From: CAJXZP01 sp963974475
Lineage (GTDB): Bacteria > Bacteroidota > Bacteroidia > Flavobacteriales_G > Salibacteraceae
Direction: 5' to 3'
DNA: 50,616 nt
Assembly: GCA_963974475.1 (NCBI GenBank)
Contig: CAXBCR010000025.1
Span: forward strand, 1-50,616
Shown here: piece after piece, positions 42,337 through 50,556 of the stretch
Layout: every line of letters begins with the position of its first letter
How positions within the stretch are numbered: position 1 is the first letter of the stretch
Program-made: the position numbers and the translations under genes
Notes under the pieces: generated by a model
The model's input: the letters and a program-made list of their open reading frames with translations, nothing else
Told to the model about the DNA's origin: nothing
The model's database searches: none

Positions 42337-42344
42337 CAAAATTA
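42337..42344 (-). promoter_or_regulatory. -7 promoter box of the tracrRNA
   Basis: Minus-strand TAATTTTG fits TAnnTTTG exactly and lies just upstream of the anti-repeat. No TTG -33 element was found at the usual distance. Confidence 0.5.
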
Positions 42345-42393
42345 GGTTATTATTAAATACGATAGCTTATTTTTACTCAATATTTTAAATCTT

Positions 42394-45300
42394 ATGAAAA
42401 ACTCAAATATGAAAACCATTTTAGGACTCGATTTAGGGACTAACAGTATAGGCTGGGCATTAATAGAAACTGACTTTGAAAATAAACTAGGAAGTATAAT
42501 AGGTTTAGGCAGCAGAATTATCCCAATGAGTCAAGCGATACTTTCTGAATTTGGCAAAGGAAATACGGAGTCCCAAACAGCACAACGTACCGAATATAGA
42601 GGTAAACGTAGATTGATTCAGCGAACATTGCTTCGTAGAGAAAGATTACACCGAGTATTAAATATAATAAATTTCTTACCTAAACATTATGCTGATGCAA
42701 TTGATTTTGAAAAGCGACTTGGTCAATTTAAAGATACTGCAGAACCTAAAATAGCTTATAAACAAGATTCAAATGATTCTTTTCAATTTATATTTAAAGA
42801 ATCATACAATGAAATGCTTAAGGATTTTAAACAAACTCAACCGCAACTTTTCGGAAATAAAGGTAAGGAAGGAAATGGAAAAACGAAAAATATCCCTTAC
42901 GATTGGACCCTATATTATTTACGAACAAAAGCATTGACTGATAAAATCTCAAAAGAAGAATTAGCTTGGATATTGTTAAACTTCAATCAAAAAAGAGGGT
43001 ACTATCAGCTTAGAGGTGAAGAAGAAGAATCGAACAAAACCGCCAAAATTAGAAAAGAATTTATTACCGAAACAGTTCAGAAAATTGAATTCACAGGAGA
43101 AACTTATAAAGATAATAAGATTTTTTTGGTTTCGTTAACAAATAATATAAAAACCAAATTATTCAAAAAAGAAATTCCCGATTGGATAGGAGTTGAAAAA
43201 GACTTTATATTATCCATCGAAATTGATAAGGAAGGAAACGATAAAATAGAAAATGGTGTTTTACTATGTCGTATTTCCGTTCCCAAAGAAGATGATTGGG
43301 GGCTATTGAAGGGAAAAGCAGAAAAAGCCATTAATAGGAGCCATAATAAAATGGTAGGAACTTACATTTATCATAACCTACTCAAAAAACCTAATCAAAA
43401 AATAACAGGAAAACTTGTAAGAACAATTGAGAGATCTTTTTATAAAGATGAATTAAAAGCGATTCTTGAAAAACAAAAAGAATTTCATTCCGAATTAAAT
43501 AGTGTTGAGCTTTTGGACAAATGTGCAGAACATTTGTATGCCTACAACTATCCGCATAAAAACAATTTAAAAAAGGAAAAAGGGATGTTCACTCATCTAT
43601 TCTTAAATGATATTATTTTCTATCAACGACCATTAAAATCAAAAAAATCATTAATTGCAGAGTGTAAATATGAATTTAGACAATTCATAGATAAAGATAC
43701 GAATGAAAAAAAGAAACTGTACTTAAAATGTATTGCCAAAAGTCACCCGTTATTTCAGGAATTTAGATTGTGGGAATTTGTTCATAATATAAAAATCTAC
43801 CAACGAGAAAAACAAGAAAACGGAAGATTACAAACTGATGTGAACGTAACATCAAATTTTCTGACTTGTGAGAAAGACTACGTGATGTTATATGAATTTT
43901 TAAATGATAGAAAATCCATAAAACAATCAATTTTTCTAAGCCATTTTAAATTAAAACCAGCAACACATCGTTGGAACTATGTAGAAGAAAACGAATATCC
44001 TTGTAATGAAACAAGGGCTTCTTTTATTACTGTTCTAAAACAAAACAAGGCTTTTGATTGGAAAACATTATTAACCCAAGTTAATGAAATTAATCTTTGG
44101 CACACGCTTTATTCTATTAATGATAAGAAGGAATTAAGAAAAGCCTTGCACAAATTAGCCGCCAAATTAAATTTAACTGCAAGTGCCTTAGAGCCATTCA
44201 ACACAGTCCCTCCGTTCAAAAAAGATTACGGGTCTTTTTCTACCAAAGCATTGAATAAATTATTACCCTTGATGCGTAAAGGGAAATATTGGGTTGAAGA
44301 AAATATAAATCCAAAAACAAAGGATAGAATTGATAAATTATTAACTGGAGAATTTGACGAAAAAATAAGAGATCGAGTACGTGAAAAAGCGATTAATCTA
44401 AATTCTATAGAAGAATTTAGGGGTTTGCCTTTATGGTTAGCCTCCTATGTAGTTTATGATAGGAATTCAGAAGCTGATGATTTAAAAATATGGATACAGC
44501 CAAATGAAATTACCTTACTAAAACAACACTCCCTTAGGAATCCTATTGTCGAGCAAATTATTAATGAAACATTACAGGTTGTTAAGAATATTTGGGAGCA
44601 ATATGCAGAAACCTATACTGTGATTGAAAAAGGTGAAGAAGTAACTAAATACAAACAAATTTTTGATGAAATTCATGTTGAATTAGGCAGAGATATGAAA
44701 AACCCTAAAAAGGACAGGGAGCGAATGACTAAACAGATTTCAGCAAATAAAAACACAAATGAACGAGTACGAACTATTTTAAAAGAACTCATGGATGATG
44801 ACTCCATTGAAGGGAATGTGAAAGAATACTCACCAGGTCATCAAGATATTTTTAAGATATTTGAAGATGGAATACTAACAAAATTTTCGGAAATAGAATT
44901 GAAAAAAGAAAAATTAGAAGATATTTCTTCCACAGCTTATGACGTTTCTAATAAATCAAATCCTTCTCAAAAGGAAATTCAAAAGTATAGACTTTGGTTA
45001 GATCAAAAATACCAATCCCCATATACAGGTGAAGTAATACCTCTAAGTAAATTATTTACCAATGCTTATGAAATAGAACACGTATTACCAAAATCACGTT
45101 ATTTTGATAATTCTATAACTAACAAAGTAATTTGTGAAGCTGTTATAAATGCTTACCCATATAAAGGAGCTCAAACAGGTTATGAATTTATAGAAAATCA
45201 AGGTGGTAAGATTGTAAATGAATTATCAACATCTAATAAGAAGGTCGATATACTGACAAAAGATAAATACGAAGAATTAGTTAAACGAAATTTTAAAGGA

Positions 45301-46980
45301 AGGAAAAAAGACATTTTGCTCATGGCTGAAATTCCAGAGTCTTTTACCAACAGACAATTAAATGATTCTCGTTATATTGGTAAGGTTGTACTAAATTTAA
45401 TGAGTAAAATAGTTCGTAAAAATGATGAGCAAGAACAAACTTCTAAAAAAGTAATCCCAGTAACCGGAAAAATAACCAGCAGGTTAAAAAAAGACTGGGG
45501 ACTTAATGAAGTTTGGAATGATTTGGTTACTCCCAGATTTAAACGGTTGAACCAGTTAGTAACTGAGGAAGGAGATGAGTTAAGTGCAAAATTCGGTTTT
45601 TATGATTTTCAAAAAGATAGAAATGGAAAAAACCTAGGGAAACAGTTTTTTAGAACTCAAGTTCCTGATGAACTCAAAAAGGATTTTGAAAAGAAAAGAA
45701 TTGACCATAGGCATCATGCTCTAGATGCTTTGGTGATAGCTTTAGCAAGTAGAAGCCATGTAAACTATTTGAATAATAAAAATGCAGCGGATTCTAAAAA
45801 AGATGAACGAATTGATTTAAAGAAAACACTTTGCTTTAAAACGAAACCTGATAGTCAAGGAAATTACAGATGGGACTTTCACAAGCCCTGGGAGAATATT
45901 ACAAAGGAAACAAAAACCAATTTAGAAAATACGGTAGTGAGTTTCAAGCAAAATAAGCGAGTACTAACCAAAACAAATAACTATTTCGAATCCTATAAAG
46001 ATGAAAATGGTAATTTAAGATTAGATAAAGAAGGAAACCCTAAAAAAGGATTTATTAAGCAAAAGGGCATGAACAAAGGTGTCAGAAAACCGTTACATGA
46101 AGATACATTTTACGGGATAATAGAAAACGGTGAAAACAAAGGCAAATTAATTTTACGAAAACCAATAGACAGTTCTTTTAATAAGAAAAAAATAGAAGCT
46201 GCTGTATCCAGTAACTCTGTTAAAAAAATTCTATTAAACCATTTGCAACAAGAAAAATTTCAGAACCAGAAAAATGACAATGGTAACCTAATAAAGGCTG
46301 AGGAATTAGCATTTGCACCTGAAGGATTAGAGGACATGAATAAAAATATTCAAGTTTTGAATGACGGAAAATATCATTATCCAATTTATAAAGTGAAATT
46401 AATTTTTGAGAAAGGTAAAAAATTTCCAATAAGAAATTATATCAAAAATGGTGAAAAAAAACAAACAAAATATGCTAAGTCTGCTGGAGGTACAAATCTC
46501 TTTTTCGTAATCAAAGAACATATTCAAACTAAAAACAGAAAATATGAAACGATTCCTCTAAAAGATGTAATAGATGCAATGAAGGAAGGGGAACAGTTCG
46601 TAGTAGAAGAAGTAGGGTATTCTTGGTTTACACTTTCTCCAAATGATTTAGTCTATGTTCCAACTGAAGAAGAAAAAGAGAATCCTAATTTAGTTGACTT
46701 TAATAATTTAAACTCTCAGCAAATTAATCAAATCTATTTATTTACAGATGGATCAGGAACAACAGCTAATTTTATTCCAAATAGTTCCGCTAATACTATT
46801 TTTAACATATCAAAAAAAGATCAGGTTAAAAAAGGATTGAATTACCCTATTCAAAATGAATATGGAATTGGAAGCCCCCAGTCAAAAAATCAGAGATCTA
46901 TAGAGGGTGTGATGATTAAAGAAAGTTGCTGGAAATTAAAAGTAGATAGATTAGGCAACATTGTAGAAGTAACAAAATGA
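42394..46980 (+). CDS. cas9: CRISPR-associated endonuclease Cas9 (type II-C)
   Basis: 1528 residues from the ATG at 42394; ATG 42409 (MKTILGLDLGTN) is an equally good start. RuvC-I: ILGLDLGTNSIGWALIE with Asp13. The arginine-rich bridge helix follows (RTEYRGKRRLIQRTLLRRER). RuvC-II: FDEIHVELGRDMKNPKK with Glu763. HNH: YEIEHVLPKSRYFDNSITNK with His896, Asn910, and Asn919. RuvC-III: RIDHRHHALDALVIALAS with His1108 and Asp1111. All nuclease residues are present, so it should cut DNA guided by crRNA and tracrRNA. It is longer than the Neisseria type; this length is usual in Bacteroidetes. No cas4 or csn2 is present, hence II-C. Confidence 0.97.
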   Translation: MKNSNMKTILGLDLGTNSIGWALIETDFENKLGSIIGLGSRIIPMSQAILSEFGKGNTESQTAQRTEYRGKRRLIQRTLLRRERLHRVLNIINFLPKHYADAIDFEKRLGQFKDTAEPKIAYKQDSNDSFQFIFKESYNEMLKDFKQTQPQLFGNKGKEGNGKTKNIPYDWTLYYLRTKALTDKISKEELAWILLNFNQKRGYYQLRGEEEESNKTAKIRKEFITETVQKIEFTGETYKDNKIFLVSLTNNIKTKLFKKEIPDWIGVEKDFILSIEIDKEGNDKIENGVLLCRISVPKEDDWGLLKGKAEKAINRSHNKMVGTYIYHNLLKKPNQKITGKLVRTIERSFYKDELKAILEKQKEFHSELNSVELLDKCAEHLYAYNYPHKNNLKKEKGMFTHLFLNDIIFYQRPLKSKKSLIAECKYEFRQFIDKDTNEKKKLYLKCIAKSHPLFQEFRLWEFVHNIKIYQREKQENGRLQTDVNVTSNFLTCEKDYVMLYEFLNDRKSIKQSIFLSHFKLKPATHRWNYVEENEYPCNETRASFITVLKQNKAFDWKTLLTQVNEINLWHTLYSINDKKELRKALHKLAAKLNLTASALEPFNTVPPFKKDYGSFSTKALNKLLPLMRKGKYWVEENINPKTKDRIDKLLTGEFDEKIRDRVREKAINLNSIEEFRGLPLWLASYVVYDRNSEADDLKIWIQPNEITLLKQHSLRNPIVEQIINETLQVVKNIWEQYAETYTVIEKGEEVTKYKQIFDEIHVELGRDMKNPKKDRERMTKQISANKNTNERVRTILKELMDDDSIEGNVKEYSPGHQDIFKIFEDGILTKFSEIELKKEKLEDISSTAYDVSNKSNPSQKEIQKYRLWLDQKYQSPYTGEVIPLSKLFTNAYEIEHVLPKSRYFDNSITNKVICEAVINAYPYKGAQTGYEFIENQGGKIVNELSTSNKKVDILTKDKYEELVKRNFKGRKKDILLMAEIPESFTNRQLNDSRYIGKVVLNLMSKIVRKNDEQEQTSKKVIPVTGKITSRLKKDWGLNEVWNDLVTPRFKRLNQLVTEEGDELSAKFGFYDFQKDRNGKNLGKQFFRTQVPDELKKDFEKKRIDHRHHALDALVIALASRSHVNYLNNKNAADSKKDERIDLKKTLCFKTKPDSQGNYRWDFHKPWENITKETKTNLENTVVSFKQNKRVLTKTNNYFESYKDENGNLRLDKEGNPKKGFIKQKGMNKGVRKPLHEDTFYGIIENGENKGKLILRKPIDSSFNKKKIEAAVSSNSVKKILLNHLQQEKFQNQKNDNGNLIKAEELAFAPEGLEDMNKNIQVLNDGKYHYPIYKVKLIFEKGKKFPIRNYIKNGEKKQTKYAKSAGGTNLFFVIKEHIQTKNRKYETIPLKDVIDAMKEGEQFVVEEVGYSWFTLSPNDLVYVPTEEEKENPNLVDFNNLNSQQINQIYLFTDGSGTTANFIPNSSANTIFNISKKDQVKKGLNYPIQNEYGIGSPQSKNQRSIEGVMIKESCWKLKVDRLGNIVEVTK

Positions 46981-47441
46981 AACGTTCCAAATTCATACAA
47001 AGTTTAGGGTTAGGTGCTGGAGGATTAATACTTCCGAAGGCGTATCTATCCACCAAGCCCATCTTGATTTATGACAATTATGTCCGCGGCTTAGAATTTT
47101 ACAATTTCCGTAAACTGCGCCAAGAAATCAAAGAGGGCGATCCCATTTTTTTGATACGAGAAGAAGACAATATGCATGACAGTTTTGCGACTGCAATTTA
47201 TTATGCAGATTATAAATTGGGATATATTCCGGCTTATGAAAACATTGTTATTGCCAATATGCTAGATGCCGGAGCAGAACTGAACACAAATGTGAGTAGC
47301 GTTGATTTAGAAACGGGATTGCAATATGCTTTGGCTATTCAGGTCTTTGCAGAATTGGTTATTCCTACCGATAAATTAGTAAAGGTTTGGAAAGAGGATA
47401 AAAGGGCAGATGATGCCCCCGATTTGTATAGAGAGTATTAG
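46977..47441 (+). CDS. HIRAN-domain protein inside the cas operon
   Basis: 154 residues. The ATG overlaps the cas9 stop (ATGA at 46977-46980). Residues about 30-105 match the HIRAN domain: a G-x-x-F/Y start (VRGLEFYNFRKLRQEIKEGD), then PIFLIREEDNMHDSFATAIY, with the R-E-x-x-N-x-x-D motif, and LGYIPAYENIVIANMLDAGA. HIRAN domains of HLTF and bacterial helicases bind 3' ends of single-stranded DNA. The first 25 residues (KRSKFIQSLGLGAGGLILP) resemble a degenerate Tat signal with R-S instead of R-R, so export is possible but uncertain. HIRAN is not a standard cas component; its place between cas9 and cas1 suggests a role in adaptation or Cas9 function (inference). Confidence 0.8.
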   Translation: MKRSKFIQSLGLGAGGLILPKAYLSTKPILIYDNYVRGLEFYNFRKLRQEIKEGDPIFLIREEDNMHDSFATAIYYADYKLGYIPAYENIVIANMLDAGAELNTNVSSVDLETGLQYALAIQVFAELVIPTDKLVKVWKEDKRADDAPDLYREY

Positions 47442-47451
47442 GACTGTTAAT

Positions 47452-47504
47452 ATATTGGGTCACCGAAGCCTGCGACCCACTAAATATTGGAACGGAGCCT
47501 ACGA
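47452..47504 (+). repeat. Imperfect tandem repeat and hairpin before cas1
   Basis: Two similar units, 47452-47475 and 47484-47504, share ATATTGG and then AGCCT-x-CGA (CGAAGCCTGCGA / CGGAGCCTACGA). Unit 1 also forms a hairpin TGGGTC (47456-47461) / GACCCA (47474-47479). They fill the 78-bp gap between the HIRAN gene and cas1. The HIRAN stop and the cas1 ATG are unusually far apart for this operon. Confidence 0.5.
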
Positions 47505-47519
47505 TTTAAGCAGACACCC

Positions 47520-48413
47520 ATGATAAAGAGAACGCTATTTTTTGCCGCTCCTGCTTATTTGAGCACAAAAGAAGAACAACTGGTTATTAAATACCCCAAC
47601 AATGATCCTTCTCCCAAAACGGTACCAATAGAGGACATAGGTTATTTGATTTTAGAAAATCCTCAAATCACAATCACCAATAAATTATTAGAAAAACTTA
47701 CGTACAACAATGCCGCCATTATAAATTGTGATGCGCAACACATGCCCATTGGTTTGCTGATGCCATTAACTGGTCACTCCGAACAAAACGAACGCTTTCG
47801 GGCGCAACTCAATTCTTCGTTGCCGCTACGCAAGCAATTATGGCAACAAACCATTCAGGCTAAAATAATAAACCAAGGCAAGCACTTGGAAGAGCGCGGA
47901 ATGGATGGCAAAAAAATGAAGTTCTGGGCCAAAGAAGTCACAAGTGGAGATGCGTTAAATCACGAATCACGGGCAGCAGCTCATTATTGGAAACGGATTT
48001 TTGAAATTGAAGGATTCACCCGATTTAGACATGGTGAGGCACCCAATAATTTATTGAATTATGGCTATGCCATTTTGCGCGCGGTATGCGCCCGCGCTTT
48101 GGTAGGTAGCGGTTTGTTGCCTACCATGGGTATTCATCATGCTAATAAATACAATGCGTATTGCCTTGCCGATGACATCATGGAACCTTACCGTCCGTTT
48201 GTAGATACGGTGGTGGCATTTATCGTAGATAATTATGATGATGTAGCCGAATTAACGACCGAGTTAAAAACCGAATTGCTACAAATTCCGGCCATGGACG
48301 TGGTGATAGATGGAAAAAAATCACCGTTAATGGTGGCTATGAGTAGAACGACCAACTCGTTGCAAGAATGCTATATGGGGCACACTCGTAAACTAATATA
48401 CCCGGTGTTTTAA
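47520..48413 (+). CDS. cas1: CRISPR integrase Cas1 (type II)
   Basis: 297 residues from ATG 47520; an upstream in-frame TTG at 47487 was rejected because it lies in the repeat region and adds an unrelated leader. Active site residues: Glu149 in LNHESRAAAHYWK, His206 or His207 in MGIHHANKYNAYCL, and the acidic cluster Asp218/Asp219/Glu222 in LADDIMEPYRPFVD. IKRTLFFAAPAYLSTKEEQL at the N-terminus is typical of Bacteroidetes II-C Cas1. With Cas2 it integrates new spacers. Separated by 17 bp from cas2. Confidence 0.96.
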   Translation: MIKRTLFFAAPAYLSTKEEQLVIKYPNNDPSPKTVPIEDIGYLILENPQITITNKLLEKLTYNNAAIINCDAQHMPIGLLMPLTGHSEQNERFRAQLNSSLPLRKQLWQQTIQAKIINQGKHLEERGMDGKKMKFWAKEVTSGDALNHESRAAAHYWKRIFEIEGFTRFRHGEAPNNLLNYGYAILRAVCARALVGSGLLPTMGIHHANKYNAYCLADDIMEPYRPFVDTVVAFIVDNYDDVAELTTELKTELLQIPAMDVVIDGKKSPLMVAMSRTTNSLQECYMGHTRKLIYPVF

Positions 48414-48430
48414 ATTCAAAATACCGAATC

Positions 48431-48778
48431 ATGGAGCAAAATAAATATTCACGTCTAAATCAGTATCGCAGTATGTGGGTTCTTGTATTTTTTGATTTAC
48501 CAACCGACACTAAGAAAGAACGAAAAGCCGCAGCCGGTTTTCGGAAATCTTTACTAAAAGACGGATTTAATATGTTTCAATTCTCTATTTATATCCGTTT
48601 TTGCCCCAGTAGAGAAAATGCGCAAGTACATATTAAACGCACCAAATTAAATTTACCCAAAAACGGGCATGTGGGCATTTTAAGCATTACCGACAAACAA
48701 TTTGGAATGATGGAACTCTTTATTGGCCAAAAGGAAGATAAAGCCGAACCCCCATCTCAACAATTAGAGATGTTTTAA
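48431..48778 (+). CDS. cas2: CRISPR adaptation protein Cas2
   Basis: 115 residues. The ferredoxin-fold core is WVLVFFDLPTDTKKERKAAA with the conserved Asp, followed by FRKSLLKDGFNMFQFSIYIR and CPSRENAQVHIKR, and HVGILSITDKQFGMMELFIG. Cas2 forms the central dimer of the Cas1-Cas2 integrase. The C-terminal extension (KEDKAEPPSQQLEMF) is normal for type II Cas2. A Rho-independent terminator follows 26 bp downstream and separates the cas operon from the array. Confidence 0.95.
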   Translation: MEQNKYSRLNQYRSMWVLVFFDLPTDTKKERKAAAGFRKSLLKDGFNMFQFSIYIRFCPSRENAQVHIKRTKLNLPKNGHVGILSITDKQFGMMELFIGQKEDKAEPPSQQLEMF

Positions 48779-48804
48779 CGCAAAAAAAATGGACAAAAAA
48801 AAAT

Positions 48805-48832
48805 GACACCTAATAAAAAGGTGCCATTTTTT
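48805..48832 (+). terminator. Terminator after cas2
   Basis: Stem GACACCT (48805-48811) / AGGTGCC (48819-48825), one G-T wobble, seven-base loop, then ATTTTTT. It separates the cas operon from the array by about 50 bp. Confidence 0.75.
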
Positions 48833-50114
48833 ACATTCAATTTCGATTACAATTCACACTAAATCAAGCTAATACAACCCTACATATTGCGAATCGTCAC
48901 GAAATTAAAGAACTGAAAGCCATTCACAACAACACCAGGGCAATTATTTTAAAGGATTTAATTGCGAATCGTCACGAAATTAAAGAACTGAAAGCCATTC
49001 ACAACTACCCAGTAACTTCTTTTGTAGCGACTTCATTGCGAATCGTCACGAAATTAAAGAACTGAAAGCCATTCACAACCATCCTCTCCATGCAAACCTA
49101 CACCACAACATTGCGAATCGTCACGAAATTAAAGAACTGAAAGCCATTCACAACTATCCGTGGATATATCGTCAATTCGGTACTATTGCGAATCGTCACG
49201 AAATTAAAGAACTGAAAGCCATTCACAACTTGTATGCCTTAATGGTACAGGCTGGCCTAATTGCGAATCGTCACGAAATTAAAGAACTGAAAGCCATTCA
49301 CAACTCTTTTCGATACAACTTATTTGAGTTTAAATTGCGAATCGTCACGAAATTAAAGAACTGAAAGCCATTCACAACTACCACACCTCAACCGATTCCC
49401 CTACTTTGATTGCGAATCGTCACGAAATTAAAGAACTGAAAGCCATTCACAACCTGTAATGGGGTCGTTTATTATCAACTCGGATTGCGAATCGTCACGA
49501 AATTAAAGAACTGAAAGCCATTCACAACTCAATCTTATTCTTCTTCAATACTTCTGTAATTGCGAATCGTCACGAAATTAAAGAACTGAAAGCCATTCAC
49601 AACACAATACCCAATTTCAAGATATAATCTAAAATTGCGAATCGTCACGAAATTAAAGAACTGAAAGCCATTCACAACGCACTTGAAACATTTACAACAT
49701 AAGTAACAATTGCGAATCGTCACGAAATTAAAGAACTGAAAGCCATTCACAACCGTAATGAGTTCGGACGTATCCAATTTTGTATTGCGAATCGTCACGA
49801 AATTAAAGAACTGAAAGCCATTCACAACAGTTACCAAAAGCATTCTTTCGGGCTAAATATTGCGAATCGTCACGAAATTAAAGAACTGAAAGCCATTCAC
49901 AACTCTCCGTAGTCCTCAACGGCTTTCTTCGTTATTGCGAATCGTCACGAAATTAAAGAACTGAAAGCCATTCACAACTCCATCCTTGCTTGATAAGCAA
50001 TATTGAGGATTGCGAATCGTCACGAAATTAAAGAACTGAAAGCCATTCACAACATAGTAGATGAAAGCTTAAAGATTAAAAATATTGCGAATCGTCACGA
50101 AATTAAAGAACTGA

Positions 50115-50168
50115 ACTGAAGTGCAACGAAAGAAAACCATTCCTTTTAAAAAAAATCAATTATGGTTA
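50115..50168. repeat. 54-nt insert in CRISPR repeat 17
   Basis: A 54-nt sequence starting ACTGAAGTGCAACGAAAG and ending ATCAATTATGGTTA splits repeat 17 (50084-50182) between its 31st and 32nd plus-strand bases; both halves of the repeat are intact. It carries an internal inverted repeat AACCAT / ATGGTT. The ACTGA at its left end repeats the last bases of the first half (AACTGA-ACTGA), as might a short target duplication. Confidence 0.9.
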
Positions 50169-50467
50169 AAGCCATTCACAACAAACAGGAGAAACAAAAA
50201 TATCACCATTTCATTGCGAATCGTCACGAAATTAAAGAACTGAAAGCCATTCACAACAGCGGAGTGGCTCTATTCTAACCCGAGAATATTGCGAATCGTC
50301 ACGAAATTAAAGAACTGAAAGCCATTCACAACGCTGCTCTATTCCTTGCTTGTTTTTGTAGATTGCGAATCGTCACGAAATTAAAGAACTGAAAGCCATT
50401 CACAACATAAATCAAAACACAATAATATGTATAAATATTGCGAATCGTCACGAAATTAAAGAACTGA

Positions 50468-50521
50468 ACTGAAGTGCAACGAAAGAAAACCATTCCTTTT
50501 AAAAAAAATCAATTATGGTTA
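50468..50521. repeat. 54-nt insert in CRISPR repeat 21
   Basis: Identical by inspection to the insert at 50115-50168, at the same position in the repeat. Here the following 14 nt (AAGCCAATCACCCT) match the normal end of the repeat only partly, and the array ends. Confidence 0.9.
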
Positions 50522-50531
50522 AAGCCAATCA

Positions 50532-50556
50532 CCCTTCGACAAAAGCTCAGGGACCG
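50532..50556. repeat. Dispersed-type repeat at the array edge
   Basis: CCCTTCGACAAAAGCTCAGG then GACCG is close to a short imperfect palindrome (CCTTCGACAAGCTCAGG) that I recognise as widely dispersed in Bacteroidetes genomes. It replaces the end of repeat 21. The remaining 60 bases to the window end have no gene. Confidence 0.45.

Larger units (their letters stand above)
48886..50535 (-). CRISPR. CRISPR array, 21 repeats of 45 nt, 20 spacers
   Basis: Repeats begin ATTGCGAATCGTCACG on the plus strand and end AAAGCCATTCACAAC (crRNA strand is minus, starting GTTGTGAATGGCTTTCA). Repeat starts: 48886, 48961, 49035, 49110, 49185, 49260, 49334, 49409, 49484, 49559, 49634, 49709, 49784, 49859, 49934, 50009, 50084, 50213, 50288, 50362, 50437. 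Spacers are 30 nt except three of 29 (49006, 49305, 50333). Repeats 17 (50084) and 21 (50437) carry the same 54-nt insert after their 31st base; repeat 21 is also degenerate in its last 14 nt. The other 19 copies appear identical. The strand is supported by the tracrRNA anti-repeat. Confidence 0.97.

Noticed and set aside
46977..47050. A definite Tat signal on the HIRAN protein
   Set aside because: The arginine pair is R-S, not R-R, and the hydrophobic stretch is short; export remains only a possibility.
47487..47519. Longer cas1 starting at TTG 47487
   Set aside because: The additional eleven residues are encoded by the repeat/hairpin region; ATG 47520 gives the standard Cas1 N-terminus.
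48843..48859. Extra degenerate CRISPR repeat left of the array
   Set aside because: Only about seven bases (ATTCACA) agree with the repeat end and the distance to the first repeat (26 bp) does not fit the 29-30 bp spacing.
49535..49843. Open reading frame of 102 codons on the minus strand inside the array
   Set aside because: It is the translation of CRISPR repeats (repeated VVNGFQFFNFVTIRN units) and not a gene.
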